A stretch of DNA of 64,000 nucleotides from Lysobacter arseniciresistens ZS79 (GTDB lineage: Bacteria; Pseudomonadota; Gammaproteobacteria; Xanthomonadales; Xanthomonadaceae), in contig NZ_AVPT01000005.1 in the NCBI RefSeq assembly GCF_000768335.1, positions 1 through 64,000 of the forward strand. Direction: 5' to 3'. Below the pieces are notes generated by a model, which saw nothing but the letters and a program-made list of their open reading frames with translations, was not told the DNA's origin and made no database searches. The first letter of the stretch is position 1; each line of letters opens with the position of its first letter. The position numbers and the translations under genes were made by a program. Shown here in pieces: positions 19,376 to 27,814 of this stretch.

Positions 19376-22300
19376 ATGTCCGCATCGCCCTTCGTACACC
19401 TTCACCTCCACAGCGAATTTTCCCTCGCCGACTCCACCATCCGGATCGGCGAGCTGGTCAAGCGCTGCGTGGAGCTCGGCCAGCCGGCCGTCGCGCTGAC
19501 CGACCTCAACAACCTGTTCGCCGCGGTCAAGTTCTACAGGAAGGCCGAGGGTGCGGGCATCAAGCCGATCCTCGGCGCCGACATCGGCCTGGCCGACGGC
19601 AACGAGGCGCCGTCGCGCCTGACCCTGTTGTGCCGCGACCGCGAGGGCTACCTGACCCTGTCGCGCCTGCTCAGCCGGATGTGGATGGAGGGGCACCGCA
19701 CCGACGGCGTCGCCCTGCGCCCGGAGTGGCTGCGCGAGGACAACGCCGGCCTGTTCGCCCTCGCCGGCCGCCAGAGCCTGGCCGGGCGGCTCGCCACCGG
19801 CCACCGCGCCGAATTGGCCGAGGCGTGGATCGCCGACTGGCAGTCCACCTTCGATGACCGCCTGCACCTGGAGCTGACCCGCACCGGCCGCGACGGCGAG
19901 CAGGTCTTCAACGACCTCGCCCTGCACCTGTCCGCCAAGCGCGGCCTGCCGGTCGTCGCCAGCAACGACGCCCGCTTCCTCCACGCCGAAGGCTTCGAGG
20001 CGCACGAGGCGCGCGTCTGCATCTCCACCGGCCGCGTGCTCGACGACCCCAAGCGGCCGAAGGAATACAGCCCCGAGCAGTACCTGCGCTCGTCCGAGGA
20101 GATGGCCGCGCTGTTCGCCGACGTGCCCGACGCGCTCGACAACGCCGTCGCGCTGGCGACCCGCTGCAACGTCGAGATGCAGCTGGGCACCTACTACCTG
20201 CCGGCGTTCCCGGTGCCGGACGAGCACACCATCGAGTCGTGGCTGCGCAGCCAGTCGCGCGAGGGGCTGGCCAAGCGGTTGGAGAAGGCGCCGCTGGCCG
20301 AGGGCAAGTCGCGGCAGGACTACGAGGACCGCCTGGAGACCGAGCTCGACGTCATCATCAAGATGGGGTTCCCCGGCTACTTCCTGATCGTCGCGGACTT
20401 CATCAACTGGGGTAAGCAGCAGGGCATCCCGGTCGGCCCGGGCCGCGGTTCCGGTGCCGGCTCGCTGGTGGCATGGGCGCTGGGCATCACCGACCTGGAC
20501 CCGCTGCCGTACGACCTGCTGTTCGAGCGTTTCCTCAACCCCGAACGCGTGTCGATGCCCGACTTCGACATCGACTTCTGCATGGACCGGCGCGACGAGG
20601 TCATCGACTACGTGGCCCGCAAGTACGGCCGTGACCGCGTCAGCCAGATCATCACCTACGGCACCATGGCCGCCAAAGCCGTGGTGCGCGACGCCGGCCG
20701 CGTGCTCGGCCACCCGTACGGCTTCGTCGACGGCATCGCCAAGCTGATCCCCAACACGCTGGGCATCAGCCTCGACGACGCGCTTGGGGAATCGGAGGCC
20801 TCGCACAAGAACCCGGCGCTCGCCTCGACCGACCTGATCGAGCGCTACCAGCGCGAGGACGAGGTCCGCGACCTGCTCGACCTCGCCCGCTCGCTGGAGG
20901 ACCTGACCCGCAATGCCGGCAAGCACGCCGGCGGCGTGGTCATCGCGCCCAGCCCGCTGCACGACTTCTGCCCGCTGTTCGCCGAACACGACGGCGAGGG
21001 CCGCGGCAAGAGCCCGGTCACCCAGTTCGACAAGGACGACGTCGAAGCCGTCGGCTTGGTGAAGTTCGACTTCCTCGGCCTGCGCACGCTGACGATCATC
21101 GACTGGGCAGTGAAGGCCATCAACGTCCGGCGCGCCGCCGCTGGCGAAGCACCGCTCGACATCACGGCGCTGCCGCTGGACGACCGCGCCAGCTACGAGC
21201 TGTTCGCACGCGGCGACACCGTTGCGGTGTTCCAGTTCGAATCGCGCGGCATGCGCGAACTGCTCAAGCGGGCCCAGCCCGACACCTTCGAGGACATCAT
21301 CGCGCTGGCCGCGTTGTTCCGCCCCGGCCCGCTCGGCTCGGGGATGGACAAGGACTGGGTCGACCGCAAGCACGGCAACGCCGAGGTCACCTACCCGCAC
21401 GAATCGCTGGAGCCGGTGCTGTCGCCGACCTACGGCGTCATCGTGTACCAGGAACAGGTGATGCAGATCGCCCAGGTGATGGCCGGCTACTCGCTCGGCG
21501 GCGCCGACCTGCTGCGCCGCGCGATGGGCAAGAAGAAAGCCGAGGAGATGGCCAAGGAGCGGGCCAAGTTCGAGGCCGGCTGCGAGGAGCGCGGCATCCC
21601 GGCCAAGGTCGCCAGCCCGATCTTCGACCTGATGGAGAAGTTCGCCGAGTACGGCTTCAACAAGTCGCACTCGGCCGCCTACGCACTGGTCGCCTACCAG
21701 ACCGCCTGGCTGAAGGTGCACTACCCGGCCGAGTTCATGGCCGCGGTGCTGTCCAGCGACATGGACAACACCGACAAGGTCACCGGCTTCCTCGACGAGT
21801 GCCGGGTGATGGGGCTGGACGTGCTGCCGCCGGACGTCGACACCTCCGCCTACATGTTCGAGGCGGTGGCGCCGGGCACCATCCGCTACGGCATCGGCGC
21901 GGTGAAGGGCGTCGGCCGCGGCGCGTGCGAGTCGATCGTCGATGCGCGCCGTGCGGGCCCGTTCACCGACCTGCTCGACTTCTGCAAACGTGTCGACGGC
22001 AACAAGCTCAACCGCCGCACCGTCGAGGCGCTGATCATGGCCGGCGCCCTCGACAAGCTCGGCAGGAACCGCGCCAGCCTGATGCTGCAGCTGCCCGAAG
22101 TGCTGAAGGCCACCGACCAGATCGCCCGCGAGCGCGCCGCCGGCCAGGTGTCACTGTTCGGTGGCGGCGACACCGCCGCGCCGGCCCTGAAGCTGGACCT
22201 GCCCGAGACCGACGAATACCCGCTCGGCCACCTGCTGGGCGGCGAGCGCGACACCCTCGGCCACTACCTCAGCGGCCACCCCTTCGACCCCTACCGCGAG

Positions 22301-22897
22301 GAAGTGCACGCCCTGACCGGCCACGACCTCGGCGACCTCGAAAAGATCTGGGAAACCCGCCCCGAGTCCGCCCGCAGCGGCTGGCGCCCGGAGGTGGAAA
22401 CCGTCGTCGCCGGCCAGGTGGTCGCCCTGCGCAAGAAGGGCGACAGCCAGATGTTCGTGCAGATCGAGGACGGCCGCGGCCGTCTGGAATGCGCCTTCTT
22501 CTCCGAGACCTACAGCGAGTTCGCCCAGCTGCTGACCCGCGACCGCCTGATCGTGGTGCAGGGCGGCCTGCGCGAGGACGCCTTCAGCGGCGGGTTTGCC
22601 CTGAAGGCCGCACGGTGCTGGGATTACGAACAGATCTGCGCGCAGCACGCCCGGCGGCTGTCGCTGCGGCTGGACCTGCGCGTGCCGGGGACGTGGGACC
22701 GCGTGGATACGCTGCTGGCGAAGCACCGGCCCGGCAAGACGCCGATTCGCGTTGATCTGATCAAGGCCGGCGCCGCGGGGATGCTGGATTTGAATGGCAG
22801 CAGCTCGGTGCGGGTGGATGCGGAGCTGGTGGGGACGTTGAAGGCGGTGCCGGGGGTCAAGGCGGTGAAGCTGGCGCTGGGGCGGCCCTGGGGCTAA
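19376..22897 (+). CDS. dnaE: DNA polymerase III alpha subunit
   Basis: DnaE is the catalytic subunit of the replicative polymerase. The 1,173-residue protein has the N-terminal PHP domain (FVHLHLHSEFSLADS) and the palm with the catalytic aspartates in MPDFDIDFCMDRRDEV near residue 396. The fingers and helix-hairpin-helix region follow, then a beta-clamp-binding motif QVSLFGG near residue 923, and an OB fold with GRGRLECAFFSE. The length is normal. It follows rnhB at a distance instead of directly. accA, its usual downstream partner, lies 20 kb away. Confidence 0.97.
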   Translation: MSASPFVHLHLHSEFSLADSTIRIGELVKRCVELGQPAVALTDLNNLFAAVKFYRKAEGAGIKPILGADIGLADGNEAPSRLTLLCRDREGYLTLSRLLSRMWMEGHRTDGVALRPEWLREDNAGLFALAGRQSLAGRLATGHRAELAEAWIADWQSTFDDRLHLELTRTGRDGEQVFNDLALHLSAKRGLPVVASNDARFLHAEGFEAHEARVCISTGRVLDDPKRPKEYSPEQYLRSSEEMAALFADVPDALDNAVALATRCNVEMQLGTYYLPAFPVPDEHTIESWLRSQSREGLAKRLEKAPLAEGKSRQDYEDRLETELDVIIKMGFPGYFLIVADFINWGKQQGIPVGPGRGSGAGSLVAWALGITDLDPLPYDLLFERFLNPERVSMPDFDIDFCMDRRDEVIDYVARKYGRDRVSQIITYGTMAAKAVVRDAGRVLGHPYGFVDGIAKLIPNTLGISLDDALGESEASHKNPALASTDLIERYQREDEVRDLLDLARSLEDLTRNAGKHAGGVVIAPSPLHDFCPLFAEHDGEGRGKSPVTQFDKDDVEAVGLVKFDFLGLRTLTIIDWAVKAINVRRAAAGEAPLDITALPLDDRASYELFARGDTVAVFQFESRGMRELLKRAQPDTFEDIIALAALFRPGPLGSGMDKDWVDRKHGNAEVTYPHESLEPVLSPTYGVIVYQEQVMQIAQVMAGYSLGGADLLRRAMGKKKAEEMAKERAKFEAGCEERGIPAKVASPIFDLMEKFAEYGFNKSHSAAYALVAYQTAWLKVHYPAEFMAAVLSSDMDNTDKVTGFLDECRVMGLDVLPPDVDTSAYMFEAVAPGTIRYGIGAVKGVGRGACESIVDARRAGPFTDLLDFCKRVDGNKLNRRTVEALIMAGALDKLGRNRASLMLQLPEVLKATDQIARERAAGQVSLFGGGDTAAPALKLDLPETDEYPLGHLLGGERDTLGHYLSGHPFDPYREEVHALTGHDLGDLEKIWETRPESARSGWRPEVETVVAGQVVALRKKGDSQMFVQIEDGRGRLECAFFSETYSEFAQLLTRDRLIVVQGGLREDAFSGGFALKAARCWDYEQICAQHARRLSLRLDLRVPGTWDRVDTLLAKHRPGKTPIRVDLIKAGAAGMLDLNGSSSVRVDAELVGTLKAVPGVKAVKLALGRPWG

Positions 22898-22937
22898 CGG
22901 ACCACGGAAAGCCGCACGTCTACCGCGGAGAGACACA

Positions 22938-23312
22938 ATGAAAATAACACTCACCTATGGAAAAAAACGATACGGAACCTCTGACGATGAAACAGTCAGA
23001 GACTATCGCGCGACAGCCATCAAGCGCGGGCGTGAAATAACTCTTTGTGTTGATTTCCCTATGGGTGAACTGGGAAAAGGCGTTGGCGATGGTGCGGGCA
23101 TGGTGCAGGAAGCCAGCCTCACTCTTTCAGAAGAAGAACTCGCGCTATTCTCCGAGCTCTTGGAAAGAGCTAGCAACAATCAAGAAATCTCTGAGTCGTC
23201 CTTTTTTGGAGATGATTCCGAAGATTACCGCGAGCAGCTTCGATCAATTCGAGAATGGCTCTCTTTACATCCCGAGAAGAACTTCTTCGATGCATTGAAA
23301 GCTATTCGTTAG
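22938..23312 (+). CDS. Hypothetical protein, AT-rich island gene 1
   Basis: I do not recognise this 124-residue soluble, acidic protein. It starts MKITLTYGKKRYGTSDDETV and is rich in Glu and Ser toward the C-terminus, with helical predictions around LSEEELALFSELLERASNNQ. The gene starts 40 bp after dnaE with AGAGACA upstream, and its base composition and codon use are clearly more AT-rich than dnaE. It is followed at 11 bp by another small gene with a strong Shine-Dalgarno, so the two are probably one transcript. Horizontal acquisition is likely. Confidence 0.65.
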   Translation: MKITLTYGKKRYGTSDDETVRDYRATAIKRGREITLCVDFPMGELGKGVGDGAGMVQEASLTLSEEELALFSELLERASNNQEISESSFFGDDSEDYREQLRSIREWLSLHPEKNFFDALKAIR

Positions 23313-23323
23313 GAGGGGACTAT

Positions 23324-23587
23324 ATGCAAGCAGCAATTTCCGTCGCGCTCTGGGCGGTCGGACTTGTCCTTGGCGTGCCAATAGCGATGCTCGGGATAAT
23401 TCACTTAGACCATGAGCTAGCGAAGCGAAAGCCTGCTCTCCGCGAAAAGATGGTAACCCACCTTAAACGCATCATGTTCTGGCTGTATGCTTTAGTCATT
23501 TCAGCAGTAGTACTGATTGGAATCCCTGCCAGCTGCATGGAAGTGGATAGATGCAACAGTAACAAACATCGACTCGGACTCTGCTAA
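23324..23587 (+). CDS. Small two-helix membrane protein, AT-rich island gene 2
   Basis: This 87-residue protein has two hydrophobic segments (VALWAVGLVLGVPIAMLGII and IMFWLYALVISAVVLIGIPA) separated by a basic loop (ELAKRKPALREKMVTHLKR). A two-pass inner-membrane protein with cytoplasmic loop is the simplest reading. The ATG is chosen because a perfect AGGAGG ends 7 bp before it. No family is recognised. It shares the low-GC character of its neighbours. Confidence 0.6.
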   Translation: MQAAISVALWAVGLVLGVPIAMLGIIHLDHELAKRKPALREKMVTHLKRIMFWLYALVISAVVLIGIPASCMEVDRCNSNKHRLGLC

Positions 23588-23626
23588 GGAACTGATTGGC
23601 GCGCATCGACAGCATAGAGGAGCGAC

Positions 23627-23896
23627 ATGAGAATTGGCAGCCCTTTCATATTAAACGAAGCACAGCTGGCCACCTTGGTAAGCATTACCCCGAACAACTC
23701 TTTATTGTTAGAGACAGTAAAAGAAGGCGTCTCCTCAGGGGACGGGAAAATCCACATCAACTGCAATATCAGTGAGGCCAATTATATCAAAGAACTAATC
23801 GAACGAGAGCTTGAAAAGGACAGCCAAAACACCTCACTTCTTGATTTGTACATCATTATCGACAAGGCGAGCAAGTCATATCGCACGCACCGCTGA
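23627..23896 (+). CDS. Hypothetical protein, AT-rich island gene 3
   Basis: The 89-residue protein starts MRIGSPFILNEAQLATLVSI and has no signal peptide or membrane span. GAGGAGCGAC precedes the ATG. Its size, acidity and low GC recall immunity-like or antitoxin-like proteins, but no motif proves this and no toxin partner is visible beside it. Confidence 0.55.
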   Translation: MRIGSPFILNEAQLATLVSITPNNSLLLETVKEGVSSGDGKIHINCNISEANYIKELIERELEKDSQNTSLLDLYIIIDKASKSYRTHR

Positions 23897-24135
23897 GCCG
23901 GAATTAACAACAAGCCTCTGGGAGACCGGCCACAAGGCCCCGCTTCGGCAGATTACCAGTGCAACTTCGACTAAAATCAAGATTACATTTAGCGCAGCTC
24001 GCCACGACCATCCAGCAAAGCCGATGCCAGCACACAGCCAGGAGTATTCGCCCATCTACTACACGTAGGCTAGATGTGATTTCTACTGCTTGCGCGGCAA
24101 CGATCTTCAACTGATATTTTATACGAGGCGGCCGA
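23897..24135. other. AT-rich gap without a supported gene
   Basis: These 239 bp hold short open frames on both strands with no start signal or recognisable product. The composition stays AT-rich like the flanking genes. I see no clear repeat or terminator. Confidence 0.4.
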
Positions 24136-24528
24136 ATGCTGACAAAACAGGATGCATTACTCGCATACGCGAAGATGATCAATGTGCTCGACGTTGCGCC
24201 ACTGGAACCGCTACTCGCGAACGACTTTACTTATGAGTCTCAGACCGTGTTCTCCGCGTTAGATTCAAAACAAGCCTTCTTGGACTACATTCGACCCAAG
24301 CTTCTCGCCATTCGCGAAGCGGGATTTCAAATCTACGCCGAAATGGGCACTATATCGGCTTATGGGGAGAAGCAACCGTGCGTCGTGCTCGCAGAAGGCA
24401 GCAAAGATAATCTCGTCGGCATAGTGTTGGCATGCGTCTCGGGAGACAAACTAAGTCGCCTAGACTTGTGCATTGTTCCACCTGCTCAGTGCGCGGAGCG
24501 GACCGGCCATTACCCGTCAACCCTCTGA
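24136..24528 (+). CDS. Hypothetical protein, possible NTF2/SnoaL-like fold
   Basis: The 130-residue protein begins MLTKQDALLAYAKMINVLD and continues LEPLLANDFTYESQTVFSAL. This pattern, a helix pair followed by a beta-strand with a small aromatic pocket, is common in NTF2-like (SnoaL) proteins. The assignment is by look only. ACGAGGC precedes the ATG. Base composition is lower in GC than the core genome. A small cavity-fold enzyme or binding protein is possible. Confidence 0.55.
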   Translation: MLTKQDALLAYAKMINVLDVAPLEPLLANDFTYESQTVFSALDSKQAFLDYIRPKLLAIREAGFQIYAEMGTISAYGEKQPCVVLAEGSKDNLVGIVLACVSGDKLSRLDLCIVPPAQCAERTGHYPSTL

Positions 24529-24563
24529 TAATTCGTCTGCTACGAAGATATAAGCAGACATCT

Positions 24564-25016
24564 ATGAGCACGACAGGATTTCGCGCAAGACAGCTGGCGA
24601 AGGCGCTGGCCTTTATGACGGCGCTGACGGCGTGCCAGTCCGGTTCCCGCCCCCCGTCTTCTGAACACGCCGGGCTGCATGTAGCGTCCGTATCCCCAGC
24701 GATGCCCGACCCGTCCTCCTCCGACGCGGGTCGGTTTCCGGGGCTCTGCGAGGGCTGGTCGCTTACCCCGGAACAGGTGGAAACGTTTTTCGCTCTCAGC
24801 ACGGAGATGGATTCCCGCGCCTACCACCACGAATACGACACTGCGCCCTGCATGATCGAGGGCGAACTGGTCGACGGCGGGCGGGACTGGGCGTTCCACA
24901 TCAACGGGGCGGCCAAGGGCTACTGGAGCGACGGCAGCGACACGCGCTATTTCGGCTGCACCGCCGACGCCTGCGATTCGCTGGTGCTGGTGCCGCACAT
25001 CGGCATGGATCCCTGA
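24564..25016 (+). CDS. Hypothetical lipoprotein
   Basis: The 150-residue product has an N-terminal basic stretch and a lipobox (ALAFMTALTAC, lipid Cys24). A Ser/Pro-rich linker follows, then a small domain with paired cysteines (PCMIEGELVDGGRDWAFHINGA and YFGCTADACDS). The domain recalls small periplasmic proteins that carry a Gly/Trp-rich strand with two disulfides. Function unknown. Composition returns to the high-GC mode partway through the gene. Confidence 0.65.
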   Translation: MSTTGFRARQLAKALAFMTALTACQSGSRPPSSEHAGLHVASVSPAMPDPSSSDAGRFPGLCEGWSLTPEQVETFFALSTEMDSRAYHHEYDTAPCMIEGELVDGGRDWAFHINGAAKGYWSDGSDTRYFGCTADACDSLVLVPHIGMDP

Positions 25017-25560
25017 CCCTGCCTTAAGCTGGCTCCGGACCCGCGCGCCCGACGCCGTAGGACGATCAACGTCGGCCGCGCGTCAACTCCACCGTGCGGG
25101 GCACCCACCGACGGCTGATGCGGAAGCACGCCGAGGTGCGGATAACCCGCCTCAAGGCCTCCTGACGGCCCCGGGCCGGGTTGCTGCCAATCACGCCGCC
25201 CGCCCCTTCTGCGCCGATCGTGACGCCATCTCCGGCGAAAACGAGGTCCCGAACCTCATCGATGAGGTCTGGAACCTCATCCACGAGGTCCACAACCTCA
25301 CGCACGAGGTGCGCAACCTGACGACCGAGGTCCGGCACCCCACGGACGAGGTCGCGGACCTCACGCCCCGGGTCCGGCACCCCGCCAGCCACCTCCGCAA
25401 CCTCACCCGCGAGGTCCGCGACCTCGTCGCCGGCCTCCTCGACCCCGTCGCTGCGCCGCTGGCGGGATTCACCGGCCCGCCGCGCGCACTTGGCAGCGCG
25501 CGCCGATTGCCGGACGCTGCGGCAACGCCGCTGATTTGGCCGCCAGACCGCCCGGAATCC
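25017..25560. other. Gap with an internal minisatellite, no confident gene
   Basis: The 544 bp between the lipoprotein and the next gene hold a 21-bp tandem repeat (25243–25452) flanked by high-GC sequence. One plus-strand frame stays open through it and joins the downstream gene, with a possible GTG at 25309, but no convincing ribosome site is seen. Coding for a coiled-coil extension is possible but unproven. Confidence 0.4.
25243..25452 (+). repeat. 21-bp tandem repeat, about ten units
   Basis: Units follow the pattern GAGGTC-nnn-AACCTC plus six variable bases, degenerating toward the 3' side. In the plus frame each unit reads E-V-x-N-L-x-x; in the minus frame E-V-x-D-L-V-x. Each unit is also nearly self-complementary (GAGGT…ACCTC). 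Period and count were read directly from the sequence. Confidence 0.85.
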
Positions 25561-25923
25561 ATGACCGCACACCGCGTCAAATTCGACTTCGTCGTCCACT
25601 TCACCAATGGCGGCAGTTTGTCCGCACAGGACTTCCGCCTGGACATTCCCGGCAGCGATATCTCCGACGACCAGCTCGCCGCCCACCTGATCCAGGACAT
25701 GCGCCTGCTGATGGCCGGCCGCGTGGATATCACCAACAAGCAGATCATCGAGGAGCCGCACAAGCGGCAGGCGATCCCGACCGACGACCTTCCACGGGCA
25801 ACCGTCGATCTGGCTGACGCCGCACTGTCCGCGTCGGAGCTCATATCCCGGGCCCGCCACCACCCGATCCGCGTGGTGGCCGGTGACGGCGAGAGCTACA
25901 AGCTGTCACGGCTGGTGGCCTGA
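25561..25923 (+). CDS. Conserved small hypothetical protein
   Basis: The 120-residue product starts MTAHRVKFDFVVHFTNGGSL, continues QDFRLDIPGSDISDDQLAAH, and has RLLMAGRVDITNKQIIEEPH. I recall this arrangement from conserved proteobacterial small proteins of unknown role, but cannot name the family. No signal peptide or membrane helix. The upstream repeat shares its reading frame, so the true start might be a GTG at 25309, giving a coiled-coil N-terminal extension. It is followed 20 bp later by the TfoX-like gene. Confidence 0.6.
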   Translation: MTAHRVKFDFVVHFTNGGSLSAQDFRLDIPGSDISDDQLAAHLIQDMRLLMAGRVDITNKQIIEEPHKRQAIPTDDLPRATVDLADAALSASELISRARHHPIRVVAGDGESYKLSRLVA

Positions 25924-25943
25924 CTTCACCCGCGGAGACAACC

Positions 25944-26297
25944 ATGGCAACCGACCGCGACTTCATCGATTACGTCACCGAACAGGCCGGCCTCGGCAGC
26001 CGCCTGACGTCGAAGAAGATGTTCGGCGAGTACGCGCTTTACCTGGACGGCAAGGTGGTCGGCTTCGCCTGCGACAACAGCCTGTTCATCAAGCCGTCCG
26101 CGGCGGCGGCGACGCTCGCGCCGGACCTGCCCCGGCGGCCGCCCTACCCCGGCGCGAAGGACTACCCGGTCGCCGACGAGCTGCTGGACGACACCGACGC
26201 GCTGCGCCGGCTCATTGCCGCAACCGCCGACCTCATGCCGCCGCCCAGGCCCGCCAGGCCGCGGAAAAACCGGCCAACCCGGGGCCCTGCCGCATGA
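25944..26297 (+). CDS. TfoX N-terminal domain protein
   Basis: The 117-residue protein matches the TfoX_N domain (DFIDYVTEQAGLGSRLTSKKMFGEYALYLDGKVVGFACDN…LFIKPSAAA). Full-length TfoX regulates competence genes, whereas single-domain members like this have unknown roles. The C-terminus is Pro/Arg-rich. GGAGACAACC precedes the ATG. The stop falls where a peptidase remnant begins, so a deletion may have brought the two together. Confidence 0.8.
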   Translation: MATDRDFIDYVTEQAGLGSRLTSKKMFGEYALYLDGKVVGFACDNSLFIKPSAAAATLAPDLPRRPPYPGAKDYPVADELLDDTDALRRLIAATADLMPPPRPARPRKNRPTRGPAA

Positions 26298-26463
26298 CCG
26301 CTCGCCACGCTGATCGACGCCGGCCGCCCGGTCGACCTGTACCTGTTCCCCGACACCGACCACGGCATGTACGAGTACACCGTGCAGCCCGACGGCACCC
26401 GCGAGGCCACGCGGATCACCCGCGGCTACCTGCGCCTGCTGGGCGACTGGATCCGGGGCGACG
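26298..26463 (+). pseudogene. C-terminal remnant of an S9-family (prolyl oligopeptidase/DPP-IV-like) peptidase
   Basis: The plus frame just after the TfoX-like stop reads TLIDAGRPVDLYLFPDTDHG and then MYEYTVQPDG and RITRGYLRLLGDWIRGD. This is the end of an alpha/beta-hydrolase domain of S9 peptidases, including the catalytic-His motif (D-T-D-H-G). Everything upstream, with the Ser and Asp, is missing, and there is no start codon. The frame then runs into the next gene without a stop. Confidence 0.6.
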
Positions 26464-26552
26464 TGCAGGGTCCGTATGGTCGCGGCGAGCGCCTGGACGG
26501 CGGAACGCCGGAGTCGGTTCCAAAACCCACCCCCACTACACAAGGAGTCCCC

Positions 26553-26870
26553 ATGACCTTTGCACTGATCGTCAAGCACACCACCCGGCCCGGGAAGCGG
26601 GACGAAGTCCGCAAGGTGTGGGAAAAGCACATGGCGCCCGCCGTGGCGGCCAACCCGGGGCACCTTGCCTACTTCTACTGCTTCGACAACGCCGACCCGG
26701 ACTCGATCAGCGCGTTCCAGCAGTACGTCAGTGCGGAGGCCTCGCAGGAGTTCCTGGAAGCGGACAGCTACGCGGCGTACCTGAAAGACGTCGAGCCCCT
26801 CCTGCAAGGCCCGCCGCAGGTCACGGCGCTGACCCCGATGTGGTGCAAGGGCAGCACCGCGCGGCGATGA
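26553..26870 (+). CDS. Antibiotic biosynthesis monooxygenase (ABM) domain protein
   Basis: The 105-residue protein is a single ABM-type ferredoxin-like domain: TFALIVKHTTRPGKRDEVRK, then HLAYFYCFDNADPDSISAFQQ and FLEADSYAAYLKDVEPLL. Such proteins are dimeric small oxygenases or heme/quinone-handling enzymes; the substrate is unknown. The ATG follows AAGGAGTCCCC. It precedes the AraC gene by 60 bp and may belong to the same stress cluster. Confidence 0.8.
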   Translation: MTFALIVKHTTRPGKRDEVRKVWEKHMAPAVAANPGHLAYFYCFDNADPDSISAFQQYVSAEASQEFLEADSYAAYLKDVEPLLQGPPQVTALTPMWCKGSTARR

Positions 26871-26930
26871 CGGACGGGGCGGCCCACCCGGTGGACGATC
26901 CGATCGAAGGCGGCCGGGCGAGCCACTGAC

Positions 26931-27407
26931 ATGCCGCAGAGCCCCGAACTGCTGCGCCGGCTGCTGCGCGCGAAGGACCGGATGGACGCCGCGCCGCACG
27001 AGGAGTGGCCCGTCGCGAGGCTGGCGCAGGTGAGCGCGGTGTCGGAGGCCCACTTCGCGCGCGGGTTCCGCAAGGCGTTCGGCACGCCGCCCCACCGCTA
27101 CCTGCTGACGCGCCGCATCGAGCGCGCCATCGCCCTGCTGCGCGATACCGACCTGCCCGTCACCGAGGTGGCGTATCGCACCGGGTGGAATAGTCTGGGC
27201 ACGTTCGGGCGCGTGTTCCGCGACATCACCGGCGAAAGCCCCGGCGAGCCGCGCTCCCGCGAGCGGCCCGCGGCGCATGACGCCGGACGCGCTCCCGAGT
27301 GCATGGTGCGGGCGGCGCACCGGCCCGACCTCAGGACCGCAGTTTCGGAGAAGCGCCGCGGCGAGGGGATTGGCATAAAGAAGCGCCAAACAACGGAGGT
27401 TCCATGA
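26931..27407 (+). CDS. AraC-family transcriptional regulator (DNA-binding domain only)
   Basis: This 158-residue protein is an AraC/XylS HTH pair without an effector domain. Helices run through RLAQVSAVSEAHFARGFRKAF and IERAIALLRDTDLPVTEVAY, and the family signature ends WNSLGTFGRVFRDITGESPG. The C-terminal 50 residues are basic and of low complexity. The stop overlaps the VOC gene in an ATGA arrangement, so it likely controls its own operon. AraC–VOC pairs of this kind are common in proteobacteria. Confidence 0.85.
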   Translation: MPQSPELLRRLLRAKDRMDAAPHEEWPVARLAQVSAVSEAHFARGFRKAFGTPPHRYLLTRRIERAIALLRDTDLPVTEVAYRTGWNSLGTFGRVFRDITGESPGEPRSRERPAAHDAGRAPECMVRAAHRPDLRTAVSEKRRGEGIGIKKRQTTEVP

Positions 27408-27814
27408 CTCAAGGTGTCGGTGTCGCCGGTCTGTATGTCCGGGACCAGGACGAAGCCCTCGGGTTCTACGTCGACAAGCTGGGCTTCCGCGTCCACACGG
27501 ATGCCCGCAACGGCAATTACCGCTGGCTGACGGTGCAGCATCCGGAGCAGCCCTCGTTCCAGCTCGGGCTGTTCGCGCCGGGTCCGCCGCTGCACGACGC
27601 GGCCACCGCGCAGGCGCTGTGCGAGGCAGTCGCGAAGGGCGCCATGCCGCCGCTGGTGCTGATGGTGGATGACTGCCGCGCCGCCTACGAACGGCTGAGT
27701 GCGCGCGGCGTCGAGTTCACCCAGGAGCCGGTGGAACGCTATGGCACGGTGGACGCGGGCTTCCGCGACCCGTCCGGCAACGGCTGGAAGATGATCGAGG
27801 CGGGTGCCCGATGA
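27404..27814 (+). CDS. VOC-family (glyoxalase/bleomycin-resistance-like) protein
   Basis: The 136-residue protein has two beta-alpha-beta-beta-beta modules of the vicinal-oxygen-chelate fold: VAGLYVRDQDEALGFYVDKL, GFRVHTDARNGNYRWLTVQH, and a C-terminal FRDPSGNGWKMIE that places the metal-binding Glu. CGGAGGTTCC precedes the ATG. It overlaps both neighbours (ATGA with araC, ATGA with the YdeI-like gene). The substrate cannot be named; detoxification or antibiotic-binding roles are typical. Confidence 0.85.
   Translation: MTQGVGVAGLYVRDQDEALGFYVDKLGFRVHTDARNGNYRWLTVQHPEQPSFQLGLFAPGPPLHDAATAQALCEAVAKGAMPPLVLMVDDCRAAYERLSARGVEFTQEPVERYGTVDAGFRDPSGNGWKMIEAGAR

Noticed and set aside
23904-24182. 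Minus-strand small open frame in the AT-rich block
   Set aside because: Its start lies within the plus-strand gene at 24136, and it has no ribosome site or recognisable product.
22938-24528. Prophage remnant
   Set aside because: No integrase, capsid, tail or lysis motif is visible, and the genes are isolated small frames; composition alone is not enough.
25243-25452. Possible CRISPR array
   Set aside because: The units are 21 bp, tandem with no unique spacers, and degenerate in a codon-periodic way, so this is a minisatellite and not CRISPR.
25066-25863. Minus-strand frame with heptad repeats
   Set aside because: It shares the minisatellite but has no convincing start or ribosome site, and it covers the better-supported plus-strand gene at 25561; it is kept only as part of the repeat finding.
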